This document shows positions 1 through 8,633 of a stretch of DNA of 64,000 nt, piece by piece. The notes beneath the pieces were generated by a model. The model saw only the letters and a program-made list of their open reading frames with translations. It was not told the DNA's origin and searched no databases. How positions within the stretch are numbered: position 1 is the stretch's first letter; each line of letters opens with the position of its first letter. Source of the DNA: Paenisporosarcina indica (GTDB lineage Bacteria; Bacillota; Bacilli; Bacillales_A; Planococcaceae); NCBI RefSeq assembly GCF_001939075.1, contig NZ_MPTA01000001.1, positions 930,001 to 994,000 on the forward strand. Direction: 5' to 3'. Both the position numbers and the translations under genes were made by a program.

Positions 1-349
1 TTTTCAGTCCATCTTCACTTGAAGTCCCATTTGACGTGAATTGGGTCAATTCAACATTTGGCATAGATTTAGAAACTTTAATGTCACTGACTGCTTCTTT
101 TGAAATATTTACCGCTGTATGCGGATAAATATTTATTGCTGTTTCTAAAACCAGGCCAGTTAAATTTTTTCTCTTTAACACTTCGGATATTTCTTCCTCT
201 GTAAACCCTTTGTTAATTAATGTTGTTCTTTCTGTGTCATTTAGCGTTCCCTCAATTTCTTCTGCTTTAGACTGTTCTAATGGTATAAGAAACCCTGAAA
301 GCATAATTAAAAGACACATAATCAATTTTAATAGTTTATTTAAATACAA
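1..349 (-). CDS. Secreted protein, N-terminal part (runs off window)
   Basis: The minus-strand frame is open from the window edge and encodes the first ~116 residues of an exported protein. A hydrophobic segment (residues ~5-25) followed by QSKAEE suggests a type I signal peptide. An ATG lies at 373, but the TTG at 349 sits 6 nt behind a GGGGG ribosome site and is the better start. The visible mature part contains short acidic helices and no family I recognise. It is divergent from the fibronectin/YD-repeat gene, with a long inverted repeat between them, so the two may be co-regulated. The product cannot be named without the missing part. Confidence 0.7.
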   Translation of the reverse strand, partial: MYLNKLLKLIMCLLIMLSGFLIPLEQSKAEEIEGTLNDTERTTLINKGFTEEEISEVLKRKNLTGLVLETAINIYPHTAVNISKEAVSDIKVSKSMPNVELTQFTSNGTSSEDGLK

Positions 350-431
350 ATTTCTTCCCCCTACAATCCTCATGTTTGTATATCGAGCTAATTATAGGTG
401 ATAAATTTTGACAATTCTATCAAATTCGACC

Positions 432-473
432 GACAAATAACGACAAAATAAACGTTTTTTGTCGTTATTTGTC
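432..473. promoter_or_regulatory. 17-bp perfect inverted repeat between divergent genes
   Basis: Left arm 432-448 (GACAAATAACGACAAAA) is exactly complementary to right arm 457-473, with an 8-base spacer. It lies between the two divergent starts at 349 and 548. It could be a shared operator or, on transcription, a hairpin in the leader of the 548 gene. No regulator gene is adjacent. Confidence 0.6.
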
Positions 474-547
474 TAAACATTGATACTATTCAAATCTTTC
501 CGAACAATATATAGTTAGTGAGAAAAACTATCTAAGGAGTAAATAAA

Positions 548-2089
548 TTGAAAAAGACTTTAGGAACTATCTTTACAGTATTCTTATCTTTAATTTTCTT
601 AACAGCAACAACATCCTATGCAGCGAATTTAGAATATGTTTATGATGCCAGCAACAAATTAATCGAGATAAAGGAAAATGATGAGATTGCCGTTCGATTT
701 GAATATGATCTTAATGGCAATCTTTTAAGTCAGAACGTTCAATCTCTAAAGGCACCCCAAAATCTAAAAGCCATATTTGTTAATGATAAAACCTCAAAAA
801 TAAGTTGGGACAAAGTAACTGGTGCCACTACCTACGATGTCCACGTTAATAATGATGCCTCATTTAGTACAAATGAGAATTCAGCAATTATATCTCTTTC
901 ACCAACAACTACTACATACGATGTGAAAATAAAGGCTAAGAATAGCTTTACACAAAGTGAGTTCGGCGAAATTCTTTCATTTAAAGCCGCGCCAGCACCT
1001 CCAACGGATTTAGCGGTTAGTAATATCCAGGAAACAGCAATAACATTATCTTGGAGCGCTTCTGCTGGTGCTCAGGAGTACCAAGTTTACTACGCTCATC
1101 CAAACGGCATCGTTCCGCTGAACGCCGGAAAAACTGCGGAGACAAAATTTACAATAAATGACCTTAACCATGGAACAGGTTATAAATTCCTTGTAGTAGC
1201 AATTAGTGGTAACCTCAAGAGTTCTTTTAGTGAGCCAATTATGAGTTACACAGCTATGACCGCTCCTTTTTTGGATAACAGTGAACCGAATGACAGTTTA
1301 GAACAAGCATCCTTAATAAAACCTAATATAAGATACGATTCTTATATTAGTTCTGAAACTGATATAGATTACTATAAAATCGAACCTATCGGACTTAATA
1401 ACTCGTTGTTTGTTCAGATTAATGCTACAAATAGAAACTATGTGTTAGAAGTTATACAAAGTGGCGTGAGTAGATGGACAACAAAGTCAAATCAGAATGG
1501 AATAACATTGCCTGTTACTTCTTCCGTGTCATTTAAAGTAAAAGGGGATTTTTCTTATTCCACTAAAGAAAGCTATAACCTAACATACACTCTTCAAAAT
1601 ACAACAACAGTTTGTCCGCCAAGAATGATCTGTAAACCTCCTATAGATCCACCTGTTGCGGCTTCAATTATGATGAAATCACTAGATTTACATGAGGAAT
1701 TATATGATATTAATATTGTGACTGATATTTATTCTTCGGATTATGATAAACGACTACTCGCTTATCATTTTATTAGTGGCACAGGTACGCCAGAAGATAT
1801 TGATGCTTTAGAGCAGATTAAAGAGAATAGTACTTTAACCGAAGATAGAGACATTATCGATTGGACAATCGCTAAAATTGCTTATACCCATTATAACGAA
1901 CAGCCAAATACTGTTTTACGATATCTAGATTCTTTAGTTCTTGTCGAGAACAGTGAAATACAAGCATGGTTAATGCCGGTCCTTCAAGAATTGTTTGGTG
2001 ATGAGTCTGCCGTTCAAGCATATTTGGATAGTTTTTTAACGCCAGCAACTGAAAATGCCGAAGAAATAGTAGTACCGGGTAATAACTAA
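548..2089 (+). CDS. Secreted fibronectin type III / YD-repeat-like protein
   Basis: A 513-residue exported protein starting at TTG, 9 nt after AAGGAG (533-538). A signal peptide (residues 1-25, ending SYAA) is followed by one YD-like repeat (YVYDASNKL...YDLNGNLL, ~30-58), as found in RHS/wall-associated proteins. Two fibronectin type III domains follow (~67-150 and ~151-235), then a prepeptidase-like beta domain starting DNSEPNDS (~243-350) and an acidic helical tail (~375-500). No catalytic motif is visible. The protein probably acts at the cell surface in adhesion or matrix binding. It could be a shortened relative of long RHS wall proteins. The function is inferred from the domains only. 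Confidence 0.75.
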   Translation: MKKTLGTIFTVFLSLIFLTATTSYAANLEYVYDASNKLIEIKENDEIAVRFEYDLNGNLLSQNVQSLKAPQNLKAIFVNDKTSKISWDKVTGATTYDVHVNNDASFSTNENSAIISLSPTTTTYDVKIKAKNSFTQSEFGEILSFKAAPAPPTDLAVSNIQETAITLSWSASAGAQEYQVYYAHPNGIVPLNAGKTAETKFTINDLNHGTGYKFLVVAISGNLKSSFSEPIMSYTAMTAPFLDNSEPNDSLEQASLIKPNIRYDSYISSETDIDYYKIEPIGLNNSLFVQINATNRNYVLEVIQSGVSRWTTKSNQNGITLPVTSSVSFKVKGDFSYSTKESYNLTYTLQNTTTVCPPRMICKPPIDPPVAASIMMKSLDLHEELYDINIVTDIYSSDYDKRLLAYHFISGTGTPEDIDALEQIKENSTLTEDRDIIDWTIAKIAYTHYNEQPNTVLRYLDSLVLVENSEIQAWLMPVLQELFGDESAVQAYLDSFLTPATENAEEIVVPGNN

Positions 2090-2120
2090 TCCGATAAAAT
2101 CCTATACCATAGTTGACAAT

Positions 2121-2159
2121 AAAAAAGGCATTCCAAAGAATACTTTGGTGCCTTTTTTA
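2121..2159 (+). terminator. Rho-independent terminator after the fibronectin-domain gene
   Basis: AAAAAAGGCA, an inner CCAAAG/CTTTGG stem, then TGCCTTTTTT. It lies 32 nt after the stop codon at 2089. Confidence 0.85.
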
Positions 2160-2715
2160 TTTTGCCTGTAAACCTCTTTTATCTTTCAAAAATGGTTTTC
2201 AACTGTTAAATGTTTATAGCTTTGTGGTAATTATATGTTTTTACTATGTCATAAGTTTTCTTGAACCATAAAGCAATCATTTTACTTTGGCTTCAACTTG
2301 TTCATTCTTCAAGCTTGTGTAACAATACATTCATTTCTAAAGAAAACACTTGTGGTTTGTTCTCAAATAAATCTGTAAATTCAAAAGAAAACCGATATCA
2401 ACTTATAGTTTTATATTACATATAAATTGAGGAAACCCAGCAACCTTGTATTAACAGGATTGCTGGGTTTCTTTATTGTTGTATAGATTTGGACTGTGGC
2501 TGCTACCGATAATCGGTCATATGTAAACCAATTTATTATTATTTCTTCTAAAGCAAGATATATTCTTCTATCCTACCCCTGATAAATCTCTACAGGGTTC
2601 CACTTTAAGCTGAGAACCCTCGTCATATGTGCCGGAGATTCTTAAATTTTTAATTATAAAGTATTTAAAATCAATTTTTTCATTTCATTATTATACCTTC
2701 TCTTTAGGCGATATC
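2160..2715. other. Intergenic, no convincing gene
   Basis: No supported coding region on either strand. A second terminator-like hairpin lies at 2433-2470 (AAACCCAGCAA.. with ..TTGCTGGGTTT). No gene immediately precedes it on either strand, so it may be left over from a deleted gene. Confidence 0.5.
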
Positions 2716-2799
2716 CTTCCGCAGTTCACGCTTCCAGATCTATCCAGCCGAAAATGCAGCAAGTACTGCATTTTCGGCCGGAACCAGTGCTTGCGGAAG
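2716..2799. repeat. Long nested imperfect hairpin
   Basis: A perfect 13-bp stem (GCCGAAAATGCAG 2747-2759 with 2766-2778) sits inside an outer 8-bp stem (CTTCCGCA 2716-2723 with 2792-2799). Its GC content is higher than the flanks. It may be a REP/MITE-like palindrome or a transposon-end remnant. Confidence 0.5.
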
Positions 2800-2830
2800 C
2801 CAAATATTCATGTTCATATGTGCTCTTTTA

Positions 2831-3445
2831 TTAATCTTGCAATCTCTTTCCTTTTCTATAGTAAAGGAAAATAACGAATACAAACATTACAATCAATAGG
2901 AATAATACTATATCGGAATAAGTATTTATATATAGAACAATCTTACTCCAGGAAGAACCTACCTTTGCTCCAACAATTACTAATACACTATTCCAGATTA
3001 AAGAACCAATTGTCGTAAAAAGTAAAAATACGATAAAGTTCATATGTGCCAAACCCGCGGGAATTTAGATTAAACTTCTAACCAACGGAACAAGTCTCCC
3101 GAAAAATACCGCCCAAACTCCAAATTTGTTAAACCAGGCATTTGCTTTATAAATGTCTTTTGAGGTTAATCTCAAAAGACTCCCCCATTTATTAACGACT
3201 TTTTCTAGTCTTTTTACATCAACCAGTAAACCTATACCATAAAGCACAATCGCCCCAACCACTGAACCAATTGTTGAAAAAAAAATCACGCCGATAATAC
3301 TCATATTTGATGTGGTAGTCATAAAGCCACCAAACGTTAAAATCACTTCGGAAGGAATAGGAGGAAAAATGTTTTCTAATGCTATCAAGAATAGAATCCC
3401 TATATACCCATACGCATTCATTACTTCAGTTATCCAGTTTTCCAT
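2831..3445 (-). pseudogene. DedA-family membrane protein interrupted by an in-frame TAA
   Basis: The reading frame from ATG 3445 (8 nt after AAGGAG) encodes a DedA/SNARE-associated protein. It has the family features GYIGILFLIALENIFPPIPSE near the N-terminus and FFGRLVPLVRSLI. A TAA at 3065-3067 then stops it, and the same frame continues directly with IPAGLAHMNF...IGSLIWN to 2831, so no base is lost or gained. Family members read VR(S/T)xxSxPAGxxxM here, so the stop replaces one residue, most simply a Ser (TCA to TAA). DedA proteins are undecaprenyl-phosphate/lipid flippases and proton-motive-force-linked membrane proteins. The neighbouring PAP2 phosphatase could belong to the same lipid-carrier cycle. 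Either this is a recent pseudogene or there is a base error. Confidence 0.85.
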
Positions 3446-3522
3446 TTTAATACTCCTTGTACCGATAAATTTAACAATCGTAAACATCGAATTGCTATAA
3501 TAAGTTAATATTTGCCTCCGAA

Positions 3523-4173
3523 TTAATTTTCCCTTGCATTCCGCTTTTCTTTATACCTTCTGAAAAAATAGATAGAAATAGTAAGCCAAAATCCACTAGC
3601 AAAATAACCTCCGATAATATCGCTCGGATAGTGCACACCCAGATAAATCCGACTGGTACCAATCATGAAAACGATTATAGTACTAATTATTATCAAAGTA
3701 GTGCGACATAAACGTGAAGGAATATGACGCCATAACAGAAATGAAAGAATTCCATAAACTGCAAGAGCATTCATCGCATGTCCACTAGGAAAGCTATATC
3801 CTCCTATTTCAATCAAACGATGTAAATCTGGTCTCACACGATGAAAGAATTGTTTTAAGACCTGATTTATGATGGGCGTTCCAATAACAACAGTACCAAA
3901 CAATAAGAGTTCTGAACGATGCTTTAATACAAAATAAAGAATAAAAGCTACTATAATAAAAATACCAAACACAATAGGAAACGATCCGACGTACGTAAAA
4001 AATTTCATTATTGAGGTTAGAGTTGGAGATTCAAAACCTTGAATAAAGGAAATCACATATTGATCTAACTGTACTATTTTTTGTCCACTAATTAAAATAG
4101 CCATACAACTAAAACCGATAAGTGAAACTAAACCAATAATAAAAGCAGTCAATAAATACCCAGTTAATCTCAT
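3523..4173 (-). CDS. PAP2-superfamily membrane phosphatase (PgpB/undecaprenyl-diphosphatase-like)
   Basis: A 216-residue multi-pass membrane protein carrying all three PAP2 motifs: KQFFHRVRP (107-115), PSGH (129-132) and SRIYLGVH (174-181). The family dephosphorylates undecaprenyl diphosphate, phosphatidylglycerophosphate or diacylglycerol pyrophosphate at the outer membrane face. The start at 4173 is chosen because GGAG precedes it by 8 nt; an upstream ATG at 4194 has no ribosome site. It lies just downstream of the dedA remnant's start on the same strand, so a lipid-carrier role is plausible. The exact substrate cannot be read from the sequence. Confidence 0.85.
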   Translation of the reverse strand: MRLTGYLLTAFIIGLVSLIGFSCMAILISGQKIVQLDQYVISFIQGFESPTLTSIMKFFTYVGSFPIVFGIFIIVAFILYFVLKHRSELLLFGTVVIGTPIINQVLKQFFHRVRPDLHRLIEIGGYSFPSGHAMNALAVYGILSFLLWRHIPSRLCRTTLIIISTIIVFMIGTSRIYLGVHYPSDIIGGYFASGFWLTISIYFFRRYKEKRNAREN

Positions 4174-4291
4174 GCTGAAAACTCCTGCCTTCATCTGTTC
4201 TTAGAAGATTTTTTCTATTTTTGTCCAATGAGACCCTGCAAATATGGATAAAACAAAGCAAGGTGTGGTTTTTAAATTTCGCTAGTTCACT

Positions 4292-5665
4292 TCATTGTTT
4301 GTGTTTTTTTTTTTGGAATACAAGTTTTACAGAAGTACCTTTACCTAACTGACTTTCAATCCCCAAACTTCCCTTGTATGTTTCCATCAACTTAAATGCA
4401 ATAGATAATCCGATTCCATACCCGCCCTTTTTCCGATTGCGCGATTTTTCCACTCGATAAAATCGATTTGTAACATGTGGAATATCTTCTTCCAGAATTC
4501 CAATCCCAAAATCTTGAACAGTCAATTCTTGGTTCTTATAATATATTTTTATTCTTTTATCATCATTTGAATATTTTATAGCATTATCGATTAATATCGT
4601 AAGCAGTTGTTCCAAATGTCCCTCTGTCACTGGAAGTAGAGTCCCTTGAAATAATTGAAGAGAAAACTCAAATTCCGGATGCGTCACTTGAAAATCATTT
4701 ACGACTTTTTCAATAATTTGTTTTGGATCAATCAATGGAATAATGACATCTAACGTTTTTTCGGAATCGAGTCTGGATAATTCTAATAAATCCTTCACCA
4801 ATTTGTCCATGCGATTCACTTCTTTCAAAGAAGAAGCCAATGATTTATTTAACACTTCCGGGTCATCTTTCCCCCATCTGTTCAACATCATTAAGTTTCC
4901 ATTTAATACGGATAAAGGGGTTCTCAATTCATGAGAAGCATCTTCTACAAATTGTTTTTGTTGATTGAAAGAAGTTTCTAATTGATCCATTAGTTCATTA
5001 AAATGAATTGCTAATTCAGAGATTTCATCTTTTGCAGGTGGAACTTTCACTCTTTCTTCTAAACCAAATTTTTTGATTCTAGTAAGCGAATGAGAAATAA
5101 CTTGTATTGGTCTAACTATTTGTTTAGAAAGAAAAAGTGCTCCCACTAAACTCAAAAATACTGCACCAATTCCTGTTAAAAACATAACAAGGCTAAATTG
5201 TTCTAATAGTCCATCGAAAATCTCCATATTTCTTACGATTTCAATTGTTCCTACATAATTCGTATCCACTAATGGTTCACGATATACAAGCAATCGGTCA
5301 TCGCCTGATTTGACTAGCTCAAATTGTTCACTTTGAACTAATTGGGAAGGTACATACAATAATTCTTCTTCACTTACTGCCACGACACTTTTTCCCTCTT
5401 TATCTAAGACGCGAATCGTCTCCGATTTCTCGTTAATCGAATTGATAAACGATTCATTTTCCTTAATGAAATGTACAGATAGTTTTTGATTGGAATAATA
5501 GTTTTGTATAGTAGTCATTTTCTTTTCAATGGATTGCTCTTCATAATGAATCATCCAGCTGTTCACCACAAAGTATTGCAATATATTATAAGAAACAAAT
5601 AAACCAATCATAAGCACAGTCGCCCATAATACAATTTTCGATTTTAACTTTAACTTTTGCATCAT
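4292..5665 (-). CDS. Sensor histidine kinase (ArlS/YkoH-like)
   Basis: A 457-residue class I histidine kinase. TM1 is ~11-35, followed by an extracellular sensor of ~120 residues, TM2 ~157-180, HAMP ~181-235, an H-box FVEDASHELRTPL with phospho-acceptor His245, then N, G1 (DFGIGI) and G2 (GGYGIGL) ATP-binding boxes. The start overlaps the response-regulator stop by 4 nt (ATGA), so the two are translationally coupled. The closest family I recognise is ArlS/YkoH, which senses cell-envelope or metabolic state. The neighbouring exporter and PepSY genes suggest, but do not prove, that they are its targets. Confidence 0.9.
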   Translation of the reverse strand: MMQKLKLKSKIVLWATVLMIGLFVSYNILQYFVVNSWMIHYEEQSIEKKMTTIQNYYSNQKLSVHFIKENESFINSINEKSETIRVLDKEGKSVVAVSEEELLYVPSQLVQSEQFELVKSGDDRLLVYREPLVDTNYVGTIEIVRNMEIFDGLLEQFSLVMFLTGIGAVFLSLVGALFLSKQIVRPIQVISHSLTRIKKFGLEERVKVPPAKDEISELAIHFNELMDQLETSFNQQKQFVEDASHELRTPLSVLNGNLMMLNRWGKDDPEVLNKSLASSLKEVNRMDKLVKDLLELSRLDSEKTLDVIIPLIDPKQIIEKVVNDFQVTHPEFEFSLQLFQGTLLPVTEGHLEQLLTILIDNAIKYSNDDKRIKIYYKNQELTVQDFGIGILEEDIPHVTNRFYRVEKSRNRKKGGYGIGLSIAFKLMETYKGSLGIESQLGKGTSVKLVFQKKKHKQ

Positions 5666-6333
5666 TTCATCACATAACCAATTCCACGGACGGAGTGGAT
5701 GTAGTTGTCGTTTTCTTTATTTATCTTGTTTCGCAAATATCGTACATATACATCGACCACATTCGTCTCTACTTCTGTCTCATATCCCCAAATTTTCTCG
5801 AGAATCAATTCCCTAGAGAGAACTCGGTTCACATTTTGCAAAAACATTAAGAGTAGTTCATACTCTCTTTTGGTTAAAGGAATCTCTTCTTCCCCTTTCT
5901 TAACGGTTCGTGAAATAGTGTCTACTTCAATTTCTTTGAATATTAAATGTTTCACGATGTTTTCTTCATGTCGTTCAATTCTTCGAAAAATTACACGCAT
6001 CCTTGCCAAAAGTTCTTCTATTGAAAAAGGCTTTGACATATAATCGTCTGCCCCAACATCTAAGCCCATTACACGATCCATCACACTATCTCTAGCGGTA
6101 AGCATAATAATTGGTGTTTCTTTAACTACTCGAGTTCTTCTGCAAATTTCTATGCCGTTTAAATGTGGTAGCATTAAATCTAAAAGTATAAGATCAAAAT
6201 GGTTATTTAGCGCTGCTTCTAATCCATCTCTACCATCATGGTAAACCGTCACATCGAAGCCCTCGTGTTTAAGTTCTAACTCTAGAAATTCTGTAATGCT
6301 TTCCTCGTCTTCAATAATTAATATTTTTTTCAA
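5662..6333 (-). CDS. OmpR-family response regulator (ArlR/YkoG-like)
   Basis: Receiver domain with acidic pocket IEDEE, phospho-acceptor Asp52 (LILLDLMLP), switch Thr (MLTARD) and KPF lysine, followed by a winged-helix DNA-binding domain (ETNVVDVYVRYLRNKI...VRGIGYVMK). Overall very like ArlR/YkoG. TTG 6333 is the preferred start, 7 nt behind GGGAGG (6341-6346). A GTG at 6348 overlaps that ribosome site. It is translationally coupled to the kinase downstream. Confidence 0.9.
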   Translation of the reverse strand: MKKILIIEDEESITEFLELELKHEGFDVTVYHDGRDGLEAALNNHFDLILLDLMLPHLNGIEICRRTRVVKETPIIMLTARDSVMDRVMGLDVGADDYMSKPFSIEELLARMRVIFRRIERHEENIVKHLIFKEIEVDTISRTVKKGEEEIPLTKREYELLLMFLQNVNRVLSRELILEKIWGYETEVETNVVDVYVRYLRNKINKENDNYIHSVRGIGYVMK

Positions 6334-6360
6334 CGCGAACCCTCCCACGAATTAAGTTAT

Positions 6361-6490
6361 CACTCATTAATGGACAGTAAGATTCCCACTTCAAGGCTTT
6401 TGGAAAATTGGGAAGCGTAAGTGGTAGATCAACTGCCCGTAAAAGCGCCCGAATGGTTCGGGCCAACATGTTATCGCACAATGGTAGAAC
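6361..6490. other. Structured GC-richer segment, possible IS200/IS605-type end remnant
   Basis: Between two operon segments lies a ~130-bp stretch with a CCACTT/AAGTGG stem (6386-6391 with 6419-6424) and a GCCCGAA/TTCGGGC hairpin (6447-6453 with 6457-6463). The base composition differs from the flanks. It has no run of T and no reading frame of note. By memory of similar stretches I suspect a right end/guide-RNA-like remnant of an IS605-type element without tnpB. This is a weak inference. Confidence 0.35.
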
Positions 6491-6502
6491 AGACAAATTT
6501 CT

Positions 6503-7030
6503 TTATTGTTTTTTCCTTCTTTTTACGAAAAATAGTAGTAGGAGTAAAATTATCGGCATCGCAATCGATACAATTTGCACAAAAATCGGATTAATTTTTG
6601 TATTTCCTAAAATATGCACAGGTATTGACTCACTTGAATGTATTTGTTGATCGTCGTCACTACTTACTGTTACATATAACTTATACTTACTTGTATACAC
6701 AAATCGAATTGGTAATTCAACTTTTACAGATTGCCCAGGCTGTAAAGTATCGAGTAAAATAGGCACATCTGCACCATAGTCCTCTAAATTTACGGTCATA
6801 TGTTTTCCGATATCTGCCATTGTAATATACGCCATTGCATTTTTCAGTTCTATATTTGATAAATTTGTAATTTCAGCTTGCACAGTCGCTTCAAGTCCTG
6901 GGTAATTTTCCACTACATCAGGAGAGAGGATCTTAATATCAATCGTATCTTGTGCAAATGTAACCCCACCTGTTTGCGTCATCATCTGAAAGGAGAAGAG
7001 AAAAGCAAAAGTAATCCAGACCTTTTTCAT
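6503..7030 (-). CDS. Signal-peptide, C-terminally membrane-anchored beta-domain protein
   Basis: A 175-residue protein with a signal peptide (residues 1-25, ending TFAQ), an Ig-like domain resembling CARDB/NPCBM-associated modules (LEATVQAEITNLSN...LQPGQSVKVELPIRF), and a single C-terminal TM helix followed by KRRKKQ. ATG 7030 follows AGGAGG and is preferred over an ATG at 7069. It starts immediately after the permease stop (7032) and is the last gene of the ABC operon. It is likely an extracytoplasmic accessory of that transporter. No enzyme motif is seen. Confidence 0.75.
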   Translation of the reverse strand: MKKVWITFAFLFSFQMMTQTGGVTFAQDTIDIKILSPDVVENYPGLEATVQAEITNLSNIELKNAMAYITMADIGKHMTVNLEDYGADVPILLDTLQPGQSVKVELPIRFVYTSKYKLYVTVSSDDDQQIHSSESIPVHILGNTKINPIFVQIVSIAMPIILLLLLFFVKRRKKQ

Positions 7031-7031
7031 C

Positions 7032-7790
7032 TTATTCTCCTCCTTTAAGTGTAATTTTATTATTTGCAAATAACAATAACGCGATACTTAATATTAAGAA
7101 GATAATTACTGGTAGTAAATCTACCATCAGTACTGCGAAGCCAAGCCGATTCACAAAATAATCTTTTAACGTCAGCATGGATCGTGATAATGGGCTAACT
7201 GTGTCCACAATATGCGCAAATCCACTTTTTTTCATCGCCGTTGATAAGAACATTGGTATTGCCGTTACTAAAAATAAAATAAAAGATAAAAGTGTAGAAC
7301 TCTTCGTAGATGAGAGTATTGTGGAAAACCCTAGCGATAACGCTGCAAATCCAATGACTAAAGGAAAACAAATTAGATAAAGAAACACTAGTGCTTTCAC
7401 AAATATATCCGTACCCATGGAAAGTGCAAAAAAGTAAGGTAGAGATAATAAAGAAATGATGAACCAAAATAAGAGCAAACCTACTAATTTTCCAAATGTA
7501 ATTTGTGCTTTAGACAAAGGGGATAATAACAGACTTTCGAGTGTTTCTCTTTCCCTTTCCCCCGCATACATATTCGATCCAATAATGATCGTTACTAGAA
7601 TACTAATCCCTAAAACTACTTTCATGAAGGTCATATTTACTTCTACCTGAGCAAGTAAACTAAGTTCTTTAACGGAGACAAAACTTAACGCAAGACCGCT
7701 AAACAATAGAGTCACTGCAAAATATATCCACAAGCTCTTTTTAGAAAAAACGTTTTCTTTTATTTCCTTTCCGATGAGTGCCGCTATCAT
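7032..7790 (-). CDS. ABC-2 type transporter permease
   Basis: A 252-residue protein with six predicted TM helices and the NatB/ABC-2 motif MYAGERERETLESLLLSPLS (~80-99), which contacts the ATPase. Its start overlaps the ATPase stop by 4 nt (ATGA). It forms an exporter with the 7787-8554 ATPase. The substrate is unknown; relatives export ions, antibiotics or lipids. The accessory exported protein and the PepSY gene beside it point to an envelope role. Confidence 0.85.
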   Translation of the reverse strand: MIAALIGKEIKENVFSKKSLWIYFAVTLLFSGLALSFVSVKELSLLAQVEVNMTFMKVVLGISILVTIIIGSNMYAGERERETLESLLLSPLSKAQITFGKLVGLLLFWFIISLLSLPYFFALSMGTDIFVKALVFLYLICFPLVIGFAALSLGFSTILSSTKSSTLLSFILFLVTAIPMFLSTAMKKSGFAHIVDTVSPLSRSMLTLKDYFVNRLGFAVLMVDLLPVIIFLILSIALLLFANNKITLKGGE

Positions 7791-8554
7791 AGATTCATCT
7801 CCTTATCTTCTTGATTTGTAAGATAAAAGAAAACCTCTTCCAACGTAATTGGGACCGTAGTATCTACTTTCAGTGAACCATACTTGTTCAATAGAGATTC
7901 TAAATAATCTTCTTCTATTAAGTTTCCTTCTTTTACAATTGCCACTCGATTACATATTTCAGAGATTTCTTTTAGCAAATGAGAAGTGATAAATATCGTA
8001 ACCCCATGTTTTTTATTTAAATCATGTAAAATCATTTGGATATCTCTTTGTCCTTGAGGATCTAGACCGAGTGTAGGTTCGTCCAAAAAGATAAGTAAGG
8101 GTTCATGAATAATCGTCTTTGCAATACCTATTCGTTGTCTCATCCCTCGAGAATATTGTCCAATTGGGATATTTGCTTTACTAGTCATTCCAACTAAACG
8201 TAGTACTTCTTCTACTCGTTCTTTTTGTTTGCTTTTACTCACTCCATAAAGTTGTGCAAAGAATAGTAAATACTCAGCTCCTGTCATCCAGTTATAGTAG
8301 CCATGTGATTCCGGTAAAACACCGATCATTTTTCTAATTTCTCGTTCGTTTCGTATAACACTTTTACCTTGAATAAGAACTTCCCCAGCTGTTGGTTTTA
8401 AAAGACCATCTAACATTCGAATAGTAGTTGTTTTACCCGCACCATTCGGACCTAAAAAACCATAAATATCGCCTTCGTTTACTTGTAAACTTAATTGATT
8501 AACAGCAGTGAATCCATTTGGATACTCCATTGTTAAATCCTTCGTTTGGATCAT
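7787..8554 (-). CDS. ABC transporter ATP-binding protein
   Basis: A 255-residue ATPase: Walker A GPNGAGKTT (35-43), Q-loop region GVLPES, signature YSRGMRQRI, Walker B LLIFLDEP, and switch His TSHLL. The start at ATG 8554 is set by GGAGGAGG; upstream in-frame starts are separated by the PepSY terminator. It is the first gene of a three-gene operon with the permease and the membrane-anchored protein. Confidence 0.9.
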   Translation of the reverse strand: MIQTKDLTMEYPNGFTAVNQLSLQVNEGDIYGFLGPNGAGKTTTIRMLDGLLKPTAGEVLIQGKSVIRNEREIRKMIGVLPESHGYYNWMTGAEYLLFFAQLYGVSKSKQKERVEEVLRLVGMTSKANIPIGQYSRGMRQRIGIAKTIIHEPLLIFLDEPTLGLDPQGQRDIQMILHDLNKKHGVTIFITSHLLKEISEICNRVAIVKEGNLIEEDYLESLLNKYGSLKVDTTVPITLEEVFFYLTNQEDKEMNL

Positions 8555-8589
8555 GGTGTACCTCCTCCTAATAATTGATGAAATAATAA

Positions 8590-8620
8590 AAGGAAAAGAT
8601 GGGATAACCACCTTTTCCCT
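8590..8620 (-). terminator. Terminator of the PepSY gene
   Basis: Minus-strand stem GGAAAAG/CTTTTCC with inner TGG/CCA, followed by TTTTATTATTT. It separates the PepSY gene from the ABC operon. Confidence 0.8.
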
Positions 8621-8633
8621 TTAGAAACGTCGA

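Noticed and set aside
2629-2874. 81-codon plus-strand frame
   Set aside because: It runs through the nested hairpin and into the dedA gene, has no ribosome site and no protein-like pattern.
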